Shown here in pieces: positions 1 through 8,099 of a stretch of DNA of 31,774 bases. The DNA is from Actinomycetota bacterium. GTDB lineage: Bacteria > Actinomycetota > Actinomycetes > Nanopelagicales > Nanopelagicaceae. Positions within the stretch are counted from its first letter, which is position 1. Every line of letters starts with the position of its first letter. A model generated the notes under the pieces. The model made no database searches. It was not told the DNA's origin and saw nothing but the letters and a program-made list of their open reading frames with translations. Position numbers and translations under genes: made by a program. The DNA lies in the NCBI GenBank assembly GCA_947380835.1, contig CANCSL010000009.1:1-31774 (forward strand), read 5' to 3'.

Positions 1-132
1 TCGGCGGGCGAAGTACCCGTCGTGTGCAACAGTGACAAGCGTCTCTACTTCTGGAGCAGGGGCACCTGGCCACATAACCACATCGGGACCGAGTGGAATT
101 GTCAGATCAACTACCTTGGCATTGCCTAGCAT
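1..132 (-). CDS. Cyclase-family hydrolase (kynurenine formamidase-like), N-terminal fragment
   Basis: The first 44 residues of a gene that runs off the left edge are visible. They contain VVDLTIPLGPDVVMWPGAP and end in HDGYFARR, the pattern of the N-terminus of the cyclase family (PF04199), a group of metal-dependent amide hydrolases that includes kynurenine formamidase and isatin hydrolase. The metal-binding HxGTHxD motif would lie beyond the edge and cannot be checked. The ATG at 132 is preceded by GAGGAG with only 2 nt of spacing, which is unusually tight, but no other in-frame start is nearby. The gene follows the APC permease by 43 bp of AT-rich DNA (133-175) that contains a TATAAA-like box. 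Co-transcription with the permease or a separate promoter are both possible. The exact substrate cannot be assigned. Confidence 0.7.
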   Translation of the reverse strand, partial: MLGNAKVVDLTIPLGPDVVMWPGAPAPEVETLVTVAHDGYFARR

Positions 133-175
133 GGCTCCTCTTTTTCTAGCTGTCGTTTATATGTATTTAATTAAC

Positions 176-1618
176 TTAACGAGCTTCCGACAAGTTCTCA
201 TCAGCTGTTAGTCGAGCGCCAATCTTTGCCGCAAGTGCTGGGCGTGAAACGATTCCAACAACTCCTACAAGTAGCCAGAGTGCAGCAACAATAGGGAAGG
301 CACGTGCAGCGCCACTTGTTGGGAAAGGAATCACGTTCTTGTACAAGGTATAGAGCAAGAGTGCGATGCCTGCGATAGGAATGATGATTTCCCATTGCTT
401 GGTGCGCTTCTTGCCGGAGAAGAACAAGAACTTGATGGCGCCAACGGTAGCCAAGAGATAAGCGACCAAGATGATCAAGGTGCCGATAACGCCGCTGCCG
501 AGGAAGATGTCGAATGGCTTTACATTCCAGATTAATTTCCAGGCGATCATGATGACTGCGCCAACACCAACAACCACACGAGTTGCATTTACTGGTGTGC
601 CATTTTTCTCAGACAAAGTTGCAAGGTGCTTATTGCCACCATCGCGAGCAAGTGAGAAAGCCAGACGTGAACCACCAACGACGGTAGCCAAGCAGCAACC
701 GAATGCGCTAATTGCAGCGCCCAGGGTAATGACGGTGCCGATCCATGAACCGACGTACTTTGTTCCGAGATCACCAAGAAGTGAACCTGAAGAAACATAG
801 GCCTTGATTCCAGCCTCATCAGTTCCGAAGCCCATTACTTCAACAGCGGTAACGATGACGAAATAAATTCCACCAAAGATGGCCGTTCCGAGCATGGCGC
901 GTGGAATATCGCGACGAGGGTTGGTGGTTTCTTCACCCAGGGTAGAAGCCGCTTCAAAACCAGCAAAGGATAAGAAGCCGAAGACCACACCGAGGAAGAC
1001 GCCACTGGTACCTACGCCTTTAGGAATTGAGAAAACTGACCAATCCACATGATGGTTATCTGGAGCATGACCAGTAGCCAACTTTGCGAAAATGATGATG
1101 GTAGTGATGACGATCAAGAGAACAGTGATGCCTTCGACGCTGAGGAGAACGCGAGTTCCATTTCGAGCTGGGGCAACTGCCAAGGCATATGCCAAGAGAA
1201 GTGCCAAAGCGCCAATCAGGAAGCCAGACCAACTTGGTTGGTGCTTCCAAACGCCGAGTTCATCCAGGAAGGTGGAGCCGAAAATTCCGGCAGCCATCGA
1301 AGTAACGCAGCCGTAGAAAATGTAGGTACCGAGAAGTCCCCACCCTGCGACGACGCCCGACCGTGGACCCATCGTGGCTCCGACGAAGCCGTAGACGCTT
1401 CCTGCGTGATTGAAATTTTGCGAGAGTCGTACAAAGCCGTAGGCAATAAGGAGAACGCCGATAGTTGCAAGTGCAAATGCAACTGGTACCGCACGACCAA
1501 CTACGCCAGCTGTTCCTTGTGGGTTGATGTTGGCAGCCATTGATGGCGCCATCAATGCGACAGAGATGCCGATTGCTTCCCAGACATTCAAATTCTTAAC
1601 AAGCTGCTTTCCTGACAT
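176..1618 (-). CDS. APC-superfamily amino acid permease
   Basis: A 480-residue polytopic membrane protein with about 12 hydrophobic segments, a normal size for the APC superfamily. The N-terminal segment (WEAIGISVALMAPSMAANINPQG) corresponds to the broken helix 1, and FAGFEAASTLGEETTNPRRDIPRA around residues 215-240 is the family's most recognisable motif, found in helix 6 and the following loop. It probably imports an amino acid or amine by proton symport; the substrate cannot be read from sequence. The ATG at 1618 follows an AAGGAGG ribosome-binding site with 4 nt spacing, so the start is secure. It precedes the cyclase-family hydrolase on the same strand, which suggests a transporter-enzyme pair in which the permease supplies the hydrolase substrate (inference). 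Confidence 0.9.
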   Translation of the reverse strand: MSGKQLVKNLNVWEAIGISVALMAPSMAANINPQGTAGVVGRAVPVAFALATIGVLLIAYGFVRLSQNFNHAGSVYGFVGATMGPRSGVVAGWGLLGTYIFYGCVTSMAAGIFGSTFLDELGVWKHQPSWSGFLIGALALLLAYALAVAPARNGTRVLLSVEGITVLLIVITTIIIFAKLATGHAPDNHHVDWSVFSIPKGVGTSGVFLGVVFGFLSFAGFEAASTLGEETTNPRRDIPRAMLGTAIFGGIYFVIVTAVEVMGFGTDEAGIKAYVSSGSLLGDLGTKYVGSWIGTVITLGAAISAFGCCLATVVGGSRLAFSLARDGGNKHLATLSEKNGTPVNATRVVVGVGAVIMIAWKLIWNVKPFDIFLGSGVIGTLIILVAYLLATVGAIKFLFFSGKKRTKQWEIIIPIAGIALLLYTLYKNVIPFPTSGAARAFPIVAALWLLVGVVGIVSRPALAAKIGARLTADENLSEAR

Positions 1619-1720
1619 AAAGCCTCCTTGTGGAAATGGAATTTATCTCTTATATGAGACAACTAGGACATTCTGTAGGCAAATGAAAGATAAAAGAAGT
1701 ATCTGATTGTTAATTTCTTG

Positions 1721-1756
1721 CTAAATGAATTTAGGAAAGCAGACTTTTCGTCTGCT
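1721..1756 (-). terminator. Weak terminator candidate overlapping the ribF 3' end
   Basis: AGCAGAC (1738-1744) pairs with GTCTGCT (1750-1756) around a 5-nt loop. In the minus direction this 7-bp hairpin covers the last codons of ribF and is followed by a short T-rich stretch. A second AT-rich inverted repeat, CTAAAT/ATTTAG (1721-1734), overlaps the ribF stop codon. Neither has a long U-tract, so termination efficiency is uncertain, but this is where the long infB-ribF transcript would be expected to end. Confidence 0.4.
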
Positions 1757-2594
1757 GGCAATCGGCTTGCATTTGCACAAGGAGCTCGTCGAGGCTGTTA
1801 AATTTCAAGGTATCGCGCAAACGAAAGTTAAATTCCAGCTTTGCCTCTTGGTCATAGAGATCTAGCCCCACTTGATCCAACGCATAGGCCTCTACCTGTC
1901 GGCCACGAACGCCTGGAAAAGTGGGGTTGGTCCCAATTGAAATAGCAGCAGGCCAACGATCCGCGCCGACCGTAAGCCAGCCAGCGTAAACACCGTCAGC
2001 GGGAATAGTTGCAAAATGAGCCAAACCAATATTGGCAGTGGGATAGCCGATTGTGCGGCCGCGCTTTTCACCATGTACGACTGGGCCTTTAACGTAATGC
2101 GCTCTGGTTAATAAGTCATTGGCGCGCTCGACATCGCCATCCATAACAAGATTGCGAATTCGAGTCGATGAAACCGGAGTGCCGCGATTTTCTTGAAGTG
2201 GAACTGAAGTAACCCCGAATCGGCCGTCGGCCTGCAACGATTCGACGTTGCCGGATGCCTTATGACCAAAAGTGAAGTTATCTCCCACGACGACGTGAGT
2301 AGCCTGCAATTGTTTGATGAGGACTTCATCGATGAATTGCTGAGGAGTCAGTAACGAAAAATCTTTAGTGAATTCGATGACCACGACCTCATCCGCACCA
2401 TTGGCTTCCAGGAGCTCGATGCGATCTTCTAACGAGACCAACTGAGGCGGGGTGCGTTCTGGTGCAAAAATCGATGTGGGGTGAGGGTAGAAAGTCAGCG
2501 CGATAACAGTGCCATACAACTTGGCAGTCTTAAGAAGTTGTTGATGGCCTTGATGAACACCATCGAAAATACCTATCGCAACCGCTCGGTTCAT
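1731..2594 (-). CDS. ribF: Bifunctional riboflavin kinase / FAD synthetase RibF
   Basis: A 287-residue two-domain enzyme that phosphorylates riboflavin to FMN and adenylylates FMN to FAD. The N-terminal nucleotidyltransferase domain shows GIFDGVHQGHQQLL (residues 8-21), the class I HxGH-type motif, and SSTRIRNLV near 140. The C-terminal riboflavin kinase domain shows GYPTANI near 185 and SIGTNPTF near 218. Length is normal for the family. It lies 4 bp downstream of truB, a pairing that is common in bacteria, and is the last gene of the rimP-nusA-infB cluster. A hairpin spans its final codons. Confidence 0.96.
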   Translation of the reverse strand: MNRAVAIGIFDGVHQGHQQLLKTAKLYGTVIALTFYPHPTSIFAPERTPPQLVSLEDRIELLEANGADEVVVIEFTKDFSLLTPQQFIDEVLIKQLQATHVVVGDNFTFGHKASGNVESLQADGRFGVTSVPLQENRGTPVSSTRIRNLVMDGDVERANDLLTRAHYVKGPVVHGEKRGRTIGYPTANIGLAHFATIPADGVYAGWLTVGADRWPAAISIGTNPTFPGVRGRQVEAYALDQVGLDLYDQEAKLEFNFRLRDTLKFNSLDELLVQMQADCQQTKSLLS

Positions 2595-2598
2595 CTGA

Positions 2599-3474
2599 CT
2601 ATTCTTTCACGGCCACAAGGATGGGCGCAGCCAGAGATTTACCAGAAATATCTTTATTCTCTAAGAGCGCGATGAAATCACCCTGGGAATTCACAGCCGC
2701 CGTGAGCCCGGAAGTTGGGCTGGCCTCTAAATATCGGCCAAAGGAGATTTCCGAGATTTCACCCAGGTCTACTTCGCGCAGCGGAAAAATTCGAGAGATG
2801 CCCGCTGAGATTGGGCTCAGTTCAACTTCTTCAAGTGGAACACACTCAGATATAGAGAATGGTGAAACTGAGGTGCGTCTGAGCGAAATTAAATGCCCAC
2901 CAACATGGAGGGATGCCCCCAAATCCCGAGCAATAGCCCGGATATAGGTGCCGGCCGAGCAGGTAACGCTGATATCTATTTCGATATGAGTACCAAGGGG
3001 TCGAATCTCGTGCACGGTAATCGTGGCGATCGTGACGGTGCGCTCTGGAATATCTACTACTTCACCTTCGCGAATTCGTTGGTGGGCGGGTTTGCCATCA
3101 ATCTTGATGGCCGATACCGAGCTGGGTCGTTGCTTAATGGTCCCTACAAAGGAATTCAAGACACTTCGAATAGCCTCATCGGTAATCGCGGCAATATCGC
3201 CCGCGCTGGCACGTGAAAGTTCATCGCCTTCTCGGTCATCAGTATGAGTACTGGCGCCCAAATAAATAGTGGCGTCATATTCCTTGCTGCCATCAGTGAC
3301 ATATTGAAGAAGTCGAGTGGCATTTCCGACCCCGAGAACTAATACTCCGGTCGCCATCGGATCTAACGTGCCGGCATGGCCAACTCGCTTGGTGCCAAAC
3401 TTTTTGCGCATCTTGGCCACAACATCATGGCTGGTCATCCCGCTAGCTTTATCAACTAAGAGGAAGCCGTGCAT
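2599..3474 (-). CDS. truB: tRNA pseudouridine-55 synthase TruB
   Basis: A 291-residue enzyme that isomerises U55 to pseudouridine in the T-loop of tRNAs. The N-terminus has the family opening GFLLVDKASGMTSHDVV, and HAGTLDPMATGVL contains the catalytic aspartate (Asp38). Later motifs are KEYDATIYLGASTHTDDREG (about 84-103) and CSAGTYIRAIARDLG (about 173-187). No Shine-Dalgarno sequence is visible before the ATG at 3474, which lies 12 nt after the rbfA stop, so translation may depend on coupling. Order rbfA-truB-ribF is standard. Confidence 0.96.
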   Translation of the reverse strand: MHGFLLVDKASGMTSHDVVAKMRKKFGTKRVGHAGTLDPMATGVLVLGVGNATRLLQYVTDGSKEYDATIYLGASTHTDDREGDELSRASAGDIAAITDEAIRSVLNSFVGTIKQRPSSVSAIKIDGKPAHQRIREGEVVDIPERTVTIATITVHEIRPLGTHIEIDISVTCSAGTYIRAIARDLGASLHVGGHLISLRRTSVSPFSISECVPLEEVELSPISAGISRIFPLREVDLGEISEISFGRYLEASPTSGLTAAVNSQGDFIALLENKDISGKSLAAPILVAVKE

Positions 3475-3486
3475 GGTGTCGGTTAG

Positions 3487-3909
3487 TTATTCGACTTCGT
3501 GAGTCTTGTAAGGATCGGCATCGCCTGCTGGCTTGGCATCTTGGCGAAGTTTTGCGAGCTCTTCATCGGCCCGACGAACCTGAGACATCAAGTCATTCAT
3601 GGCGCTGGCAGATTCTTGCAATCCATCAGCAAAGAAAGCCAAAGATGGCGTGATACGCAGCCCAAGAGCCTGGCCAACTTCTGAACGCAGCATGCCATTA
3701 GCCGATTTCAGAGCTGCGGCAGTTCCTTCGCGTGCAGCATCATCGCCGAGAACAGTGTAGAAAATAGATGCTTGTTGCAGATCACCGGTGACGCGCACAT
3801 CGGTAATGGTGACAAACCCTAGGCGCGGATCTTTAACTCGCGACTCTAGAGTTTGTGCGACCACTTCTTTAATGCGATCGGCAACTTTCAGCGCTCGATT
3901 TGATGCCAT
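3487..3909 (-). CDS. rbfA: 30S ribosome-binding factor RbfA
   Basis: A 140-residue single KH-domain protein that binds immature 30S subunits and assists 16S rRNA 5'-end maturation and cold adaptation. The N-terminus ASNRALKVADRIKEVVAQTLE and the segment RLGFVTITDVRVTGDLQQASIFYTVLGD are typical of the family. An acidic/lysine tail after about residue 118 is probably disordered, as in other actinobacterial RbfA. It starts 3 nt after the infB stop and has no clear ribosome-binding site, consistent with coupling to infB. Confidence 0.95.
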   Translation of the reverse strand: MASNRALKVADRIKEVVAQTLESRVKDPRLGFVTITDVRVTGDLQQASIFYTVLGDDAAREGTAAALKSANGMLRSEVGQALGLRITPSLAFFADGLQESASAMNDLMSQVRRADEELAKLRQDAKPAGDADPYKTHEVE

Positions 3910-3912
3910 GGT

Positions 3913-6639
3913 TTATACGCGCTTCTTCTCGCGAGACTCGTAGGTCTGAATGACGTCGCCGACTTCGAGGTTCTTGTAAGAACCAAGGCCGATACCGCAC
4001 TCGTAACCATCCTTGACTTCAGTGGCATCATCTTTGAACCTACGAAGAGACTCGATCGAAAGATTTTCTCCGACTACGACGCCATTGCGCAGGGTGCGCG
4101 CTTTGGCATTTCGACGAATGAATCCATCTTGAACCAAGCAACCGGCAATATTGCCGAACTTGCTGGAACGGAAGATGTCGCGAACTTCGGCATTTCCAAG
4201 TACAACTTCTTCGAACTCTGGCTTGAGCAAGCCTTTGAGTGAAGCTTCGATCTCTTCGATCGCGTTGTAGATAACGGTATAGAAGCGAACTTCGACGCCT
4301 TCTTGGTCAGCAAAGATTGCAGTTTGTGGCTCTGGCTTGACGTTGTACCCGATGATGACTGCGGTAGATGCAGATGCGAGTGTGACGTCGCTCTTGGTAA
4401 TTGCACCAACACCACGGTGGATAACGCGAAGATCAACTTCATCTCCGACATCGAGTTGTAGCAAGGCATCTTCCAAGGCTTCGACTGAACCAGAAACGTC
4501 ACCCTTGAGGATGAGGTTAAGGGTGCTGATCTTGGATTGCTCCATGAAGTCTTCGAGTGAGACCTTCTTGCGGGTCTTGGCCAACATGGCGTTACGCATT
4601 GCCAATTGACGCTTTTCAGCGATTTGGCGGGCGGTGCGATCGTCTTCAGCAACGATGAATGTGTCACCTGCGCCAGGAACCGAGGTAAATCCAAGGACCT
4701 GGACTGGGCACGATGGACCGGCTTCAGTGACATTGTCACCGTTCTCATCCAACATCGCACGTACACGACCATAAGCACCACCGGCAACGATGGCATCTCC
4801 GACGTGCAAAGTTCCGCGTTGAACGAGGACGGTGGCAACAGGGCCACGTCCCTTGTCCAGGTTGGCTTCAATAGCAACACCACGAGCATCGTCATCAGCA
4901 ACGGCGCGTAGATCCAGAGCAGCATCGGCAGTCAAGAGAACAGCGTCGATGAGTTCATCGATACCTTCACCGGACTTGGCCGACACGTTGATAAACATGG
5001 TGGTTCCGCCGTACTCCTCGGCAACCAAGTTGTACTCCGTTAATTGTTGGCGAACCTTGTCTGGGTTAGCGCCTTCTTTATCGACCTTGTTAACGGCAAC
5101 GACGATGGGAACATCGGCAGCTTGCGCGTGGTTAAGGGCTTCAATGGTTTGTGGCATTACGCCGTCATCAGCAGCAACGACCAAGATCGCAATATCTGTG
5201 ACCTTTGCACCACGAGCACGCATAGCGGTAAACGCTTCGTGGCCTGGTGTATCGATGAAGGTGATGGCACGTTCTGCGCCTTCGTGCATGTGGTGAATCT
5301 GGTACGCACCAATGTGCTGTGTGATTCCGCCTGCTTCCGTCTTAATGACTTCAGTTGAGCGAATTGCATCCAACAAACGAGTCTTACCATGATCGACGTG
5401 ACCCATAACGGTGACGATTGGTGAACGAGTCACGAGATCGGCATCATCAATATCTTCGAGCTCTTGCTCGAGATTGATATCGAACTCTTCGAGAAGTTCG
5501 CGGTCTTCATCTTCTGGGCTAACGACCTGAATGGTGTAACCCAATTCAGCGCCAAGCAATGTGAAGGTGTCTTCATCCACCGATTGGGTTGCAGTCACCA
5601 TTTCACCTAAGTGAAATAGAGCTGAGACCAATGCGGCTGGATCGGCATTAATTTTTTCGGCAAAGTCCATAAGTGATGAGCCACGACGCAATCGAATTGC
5701 GGTGCTGCCATCGCCATGAGGAATTACTGCGCCACCCAATGATGGCGCCGCCATATTGTCGAACTCTTCGCGCAACGCCTTCTTGCTCTTATGCGCCTTG
5801 CGAGATTTACCGCCGGCCTTTCCAAATGCGCCAGCAGTTCCGCCACGTTGGTGACGTCCGCCGCCCTTATTTGGACCGCCGAAACTTGGTTGAGAAGGTG
5901 AAGCCGATGGTGTGCGATATGGCGAACCACCTGCTGCTCCCCCGGGACGAGCGCCTGGTGCACCTGCACCTGGTGGGCGCGCTCCTGGTGGACGAGCTGC
6001 AAATCCTGGACGAACTGCGCCAGGACGAGCACCAGACATGGGTGGACGAGATCCACCTGGTCCTGCGGGACGCTCGCCGGGGCGAATAGGTCTGGCTGGT
6101 GGCCGTGGAATTGCACCAGTGCCACTGTTGAATGGGTTGTTGCCGGCGCGTGGTGGACGTGGCATCGGAATATTGCCAGGCGTTGCGCCGCCAGAGAATG
6201 GATTGTTTCCAGGACGCGGAGGTCGTGGCATGGCATCAGAGCCGGGGGTGGCTGGTGCTGGCGTTGTAGGTGTTGCAGTGGCAGCAGGTGCTGCTGGTGT
6301 GGCGGGCGCTACTGGCGCTGCCGGAACTGGAGCTTGCGGCATGGCAGATTGTGGAATTGTTCCGGGGGCGAGTTGAGCGAGCGCAGCTTGAATTTCTTCT
6401 GCGGTCGGAGCTGCTGGCTTGGCAGCAACCTTCTTAGCGGCAGCCTTCTTGACCGGCTTAGCTTCGCCTTCAACAGGCTTGATATCTGGAAATTTTTCCA
6501 TCAACTTACGCACAACGGGTGCTTCAACAGTTGAGGATGCGGATTTAACGAACTCGCCTACTTCTTGCAGTTTTGCGAGTAAATCCTTACTAGGAATACC
6601 TAGTTCTTTTGCTAATTCGTGAACGCGGACCTTTGCCAC
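3913..6639 (-). CDS. infB: Translation initiation factor IF-2
   Basis: A 908-residue GTPase that recruits initiator fMet-tRNA to the ribosome. An N-terminal IF2N helix-rich segment (residues 1-55) is followed by a long low-complexity Ala/Pro/Gly/Arg linker (about 60-290) in which PRPPRxGNNPF occurs twice (137-148, 159-170). A second IF2N domain (about 318-375) leads to the G domain, with G1 GHVDHGKT at 413-420, DTPGHEAF, NKVDKEG and SAKSGEGIDEL. The C-terminal half contains domains II-IV. The start is GTG at 6639, preceded by AGGAAGG at suitable spacing. A 136-bp leader with a perfect hairpin and three linked mini-ORFs separates it from ylxR. Confidence 0.97.
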   Translation of the reverse strand: MAKVRVHELAKELGIPSKDLLAKLQEVGEFVKSASSTVEAPVVRKLMEKFPDIKPVEGEAKPVKKAAAKKVAAKPAAPTAEEIQAALAQLAPGTIPQSAMPQAPVPAAPVAPATPAAPAATATPTTPAPATPGSDAMPRPPRPGNNPFSGGATPGNIPMPRPPRAGNNPFNSGTGAIPRPPARPIRPGERPAGPGGSRPPMSGARPGAVRPGFAARPPGARPPGAGAPGARPGGAAGGSPYRTPSASPSQPSFGGPNKGGGRHQRGGTAGAFGKAGGKSRKAHKSKKALREEFDNMAAPSLGGAVIPHGDGSTAIRLRRGSSLMDFAEKINADPAALVSALFHLGEMVTATQSVDEDTFTLLGAELGYTIQVVSPEDEDRELLEEFDINLEQELEDIDDADLVTRSPIVTVMGHVDHGKTRLLDAIRSTEVIKTEAGGITQHIGAYQIHHMHEGAERAITFIDTPGHEAFTAMRARGAKVTDIAILVVAADDGVMPQTIEALNHAQAADVPIVVAVNKVDKEGANPDKVRQQLTEYNLVAEEYGGTTMFINVSAKSGEGIDELIDAVLLTADAALDLRAVADDDARGVAIEANLDKGRGPVATVLVQRGTLHVGDAIVAGGAYGRVRAMLDENGDNVTEAGPSCPVQVLGFTSVPGAGDTFIVAEDDRTARQIAEKRQLAMRNAMLAKTRKKVSLEDFMEQSKISTLNLILKGDVSGSVEALEDALLQLDVGDEVDLRVIHRGVGAITKSDVTLASASTAVIIGYNVKPEPQTAIFADQEGVEVRFYTVIYNAIEEIEASLKGLLKPEFEEVVLGNAEVRDIFRSSKFGNIAGCLVQDGFIRRNAKARTLRNGVVVGENLSIESLRRFKDDATEVKDGYECGIGLGSYKNLEVGDVIQTYESREKKRV

Positions 6640-6679
6640 AGTTGCCTTCCTGTCTTGGCCCCACGTCTTTTACTGGAGC

Positions 6680-6743
6680 CTATATGCCTGACTTACTCAT
6701 GAGCGTTGGGCGCTCATGATTGTGAGTTTGCCTTGAGGGACAT
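6680..6743 (-). other. Chain of three ATGA-linked mini-ORFs in the infB leader
   Basis: On the minus strand, AAGGAG (plus-strand 6751-6756) is followed at 7 nt by ATG (6743) and a 9-residue frame MSLKANSQS ending TGA at 6714. That TGA overlaps an ATG (6717) of a 6-residue frame MSAQRS ending at 6697. This again overlaps an ATG (6700) of MSKSGI ending TAG at 6680. The first frame has an optimal ribosome-binding site. The two overlaps arise because both hairpin arms contain the self-complementary TCATGA. Whether any frame is translated is unknown; the structure could equally be a side effect of the palindrome. Confidence 0.35.
6697..6719. promoter_or_regulatory. Perfect 9-bp hairpin in the ylxR-infB leader
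   Basis: TCATGAGCG (6697-6705) and CGCTCATGA (6711-6719) are perfect inverted copies around a 5-nt loop. No U-tract follows on either strand, so it is not an ordinary intrinsic terminator. In the infB mRNA it lies about 58 nt upstream of the GTG start. It may be a processing site, an mRNA-stability element or part of a translation-sensing leader (inference). Confidence 0.6.
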
Positions 6744-6775
6744 TGATGGACTCCTTATTAAATACTGCTGATTTT

Positions 6776-7021
6776 TTATTGCTGTTGCAGAAAATCTTCT
6801 AGCTGTTCGGTGGAAAGCGGGACATCAGATCGAAGTGCTCGATTAAATGAACCTCGCTGCTTGGCGGTATCGAAACAGGTCCGATGAAACCAGGCTCCCC
6901 GACCGGGTAAAAGGTGTTTGGGATCCGGAATTACCTGATCGACAACTTTGACCACTCGAAGAAGTTCTGCCGGATTCTCTCGTTTGCGACACGCGATGCA
7001 GCTTCGTATTAATGGAGCCAT
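6776..7021 (-). CDS. ylxR: YlxR/RnpM family RNA-binding protein (DUF448)
   Basis: An 81-residue basic protein of the YlxR family, encoded between nusA and infB in very many bacteria. IRSCIACRKRE at residues 5-15 is the family N-terminus and LPGRGAWFHRTC carries the GRGAW signature. B. subtilis YlxR (RnpM) has been reported to bind RNase P RNA and modulate RNase P; the role in actinobacteria is less clear. I chose the ATG at 7021 because the family begins just before the CIACR motif and a purine-rich AGGCAGG precedes it. The ATG at 7036 or a TTG at 7081 overlapping nusA would add 5 or 20 residues. Confidence 0.88.
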   Translation of the reverse strand: MAPLIRSCIACRKRENPAELLRVVKVVDQVIPDPKHLLPGRGAWFHRTCFDTAKQRGSFNRALRSDVPLSTEQLEDFLQQQ

Positions 7022-7058
7022 CTTCGCCTGCCTCATAGAGATATCCAGCAGGGCAACC

Positions 7059-8099
7059 TTACTCGGTTGGCTCAGAATCAACCACTTCGCCCTCTTCGGG
7101 GGCTATTTCGCGCTTGGGTTTCTCAATTCGCTCGACCGGCTTGTCGGGATGGATGTCGATCCGGCATCCAGTTAACCTCGCGGCCAACCTGGCATTTTGC
7201 CCATCTTTTCCAATGGCAAGGGAGAGTTGGTAATCCGGAACTACAACCTTGACCGATTTAGTAGCGAGGTCAACAACCTCGGCACTGGTGACCTTGGCTG
7301 GAGCCAGAGCATTGGCCACATACGTAGCCGGGTCATCGGAGTAATCCACGATGTCGATCTTCTCGCCACCTAATTCGTCCATGACCGCCCGCGCCCTGGC
7401 ACCCATGGGACCGATAAGAGCGCCCTTAGGGCTCACTCCGGCGCGGTGAGTGCGAACGGAAATTTTGCTGCGGTGGCCAGGTTCGCGAGCGATGCCGATG
7501 ATTTCTACAACTCGATCTTTGACTTCGGGAACTTCCAGAGCAAAAAGGGTCTTTACCAGTGCGGGGTGCGTTCGAGACAAAGTGACTTCAGGACCTTTAA
7601 GACCTTGCTTCACCTCAACGACGAAACATTTAATCCGCTGGCCATGAATGTATTCCTCGGTCGGGACTTGTTCGTTAGGGGGAATCTTTCCTTCGACCCG
7701 ACCTAAGTGGACGTAAACAATCTTGGGATCGCGACCCTGTTGGATAACGCCCGAGATTACATCGCCAACGCTGCCACTGAATTCAGTGACGACATCGAGA
7801 TCTTTGGCCTCGCGCATCTTCTCTTTGATGACTTTGCGCGCGGTCGATGTGGCAATTCGGCTAAAGCCCTCAGGTGAATCAATAGCGGTATCAATGCGAT
7901 CGCCATCAGGACCAAGAACTGGGTAGTAAATAACGATCTCGCCGGTTTGGCGGTTGAGTACAGCCCGGCCGCCGGGATGGGCGCCCTCGAGTTCGGCATA
8001 TGCAGCCGCAACTCCATTTTCAATGGCGTTGATGAGCTTCTCTAGCGGCATCTCTTTTTCAACAGTGAGAGCAACTAGCGCCTTTACATCAACGTTCAT
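7059..8099 (-). CDS. nusA: Transcription termination/antitermination factor NusA
   Basis: A 346-residue RNA polymerase-binding factor. The N-terminal polymerase-binding domain (about 1-120) is followed by an S1 domain (DVISGVIQQGRDPKIVYVHLGRVEGKIP, near 113-140). Two KH domains follow, with GHRSKISVRTH and the GPMGARARAVMDELGGEKIDIV motif near 230-250, then the second KH loop IGKDGQNARLAARLTG near 298-313. It lacks the C-terminal AR repeats of E. coli NusA, as usual in actinobacteria, and ends in an acidic tail. Its ATG overlaps the rimP stop by 4 bp (ATGA), indicating coupled translation. Confidence 0.96.
   Translation of the reverse strand: MNVDVKALVALTVEKEMPLEKLINAIENGVAAAYAELEGAHPGGRAVLNRQTGEIVIYYPVLGPDGDRIDTAIDSPEGFSRIATSTARKVIKEKMREAKDLDVVTEFSGSVGDVISGVIQQGRDPKIVYVHLGRVEGKIPPNEQVPTEEYIHGQRIKCFVVEVKQGLKGPEVTLSRTHPALVKTLFALEVPEVKDRVVEIIGIAREPGHRSKISVRTHRAGVSPKGALIGPMGARARAVMDELGGEKIDIVDYSDDPATYVANALAPAKVTSAEVVDLATKSVKVVVPDYQLSLAIGKDGQNARLAARLTGCRIDIHPDKPVERIEKPKREIAPEEGEVVDSEPTE

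Noticed and set aside
1049..1543. 164-codon plus-strand open frame
   Set aside because: Lies entirely inside the well-supported permease gene in antisense; composition is unlike a real protein and no family pattern is seen.
4074..4925. 283-codon minus-strand frame overlapping infB in another frame
   Set aside because: Out-of-frame shadow within infB, with serine/leucine-rich composition and no domain signal.
5673..6376. Several long plus-strand frames opposite the infB N-terminal region
   Set aside because: The Pro/Gly/Ala-rich, GC-rich linker of IF-2 leaves few stops on the other strand; the resulting proteins are low-complexity artefacts.
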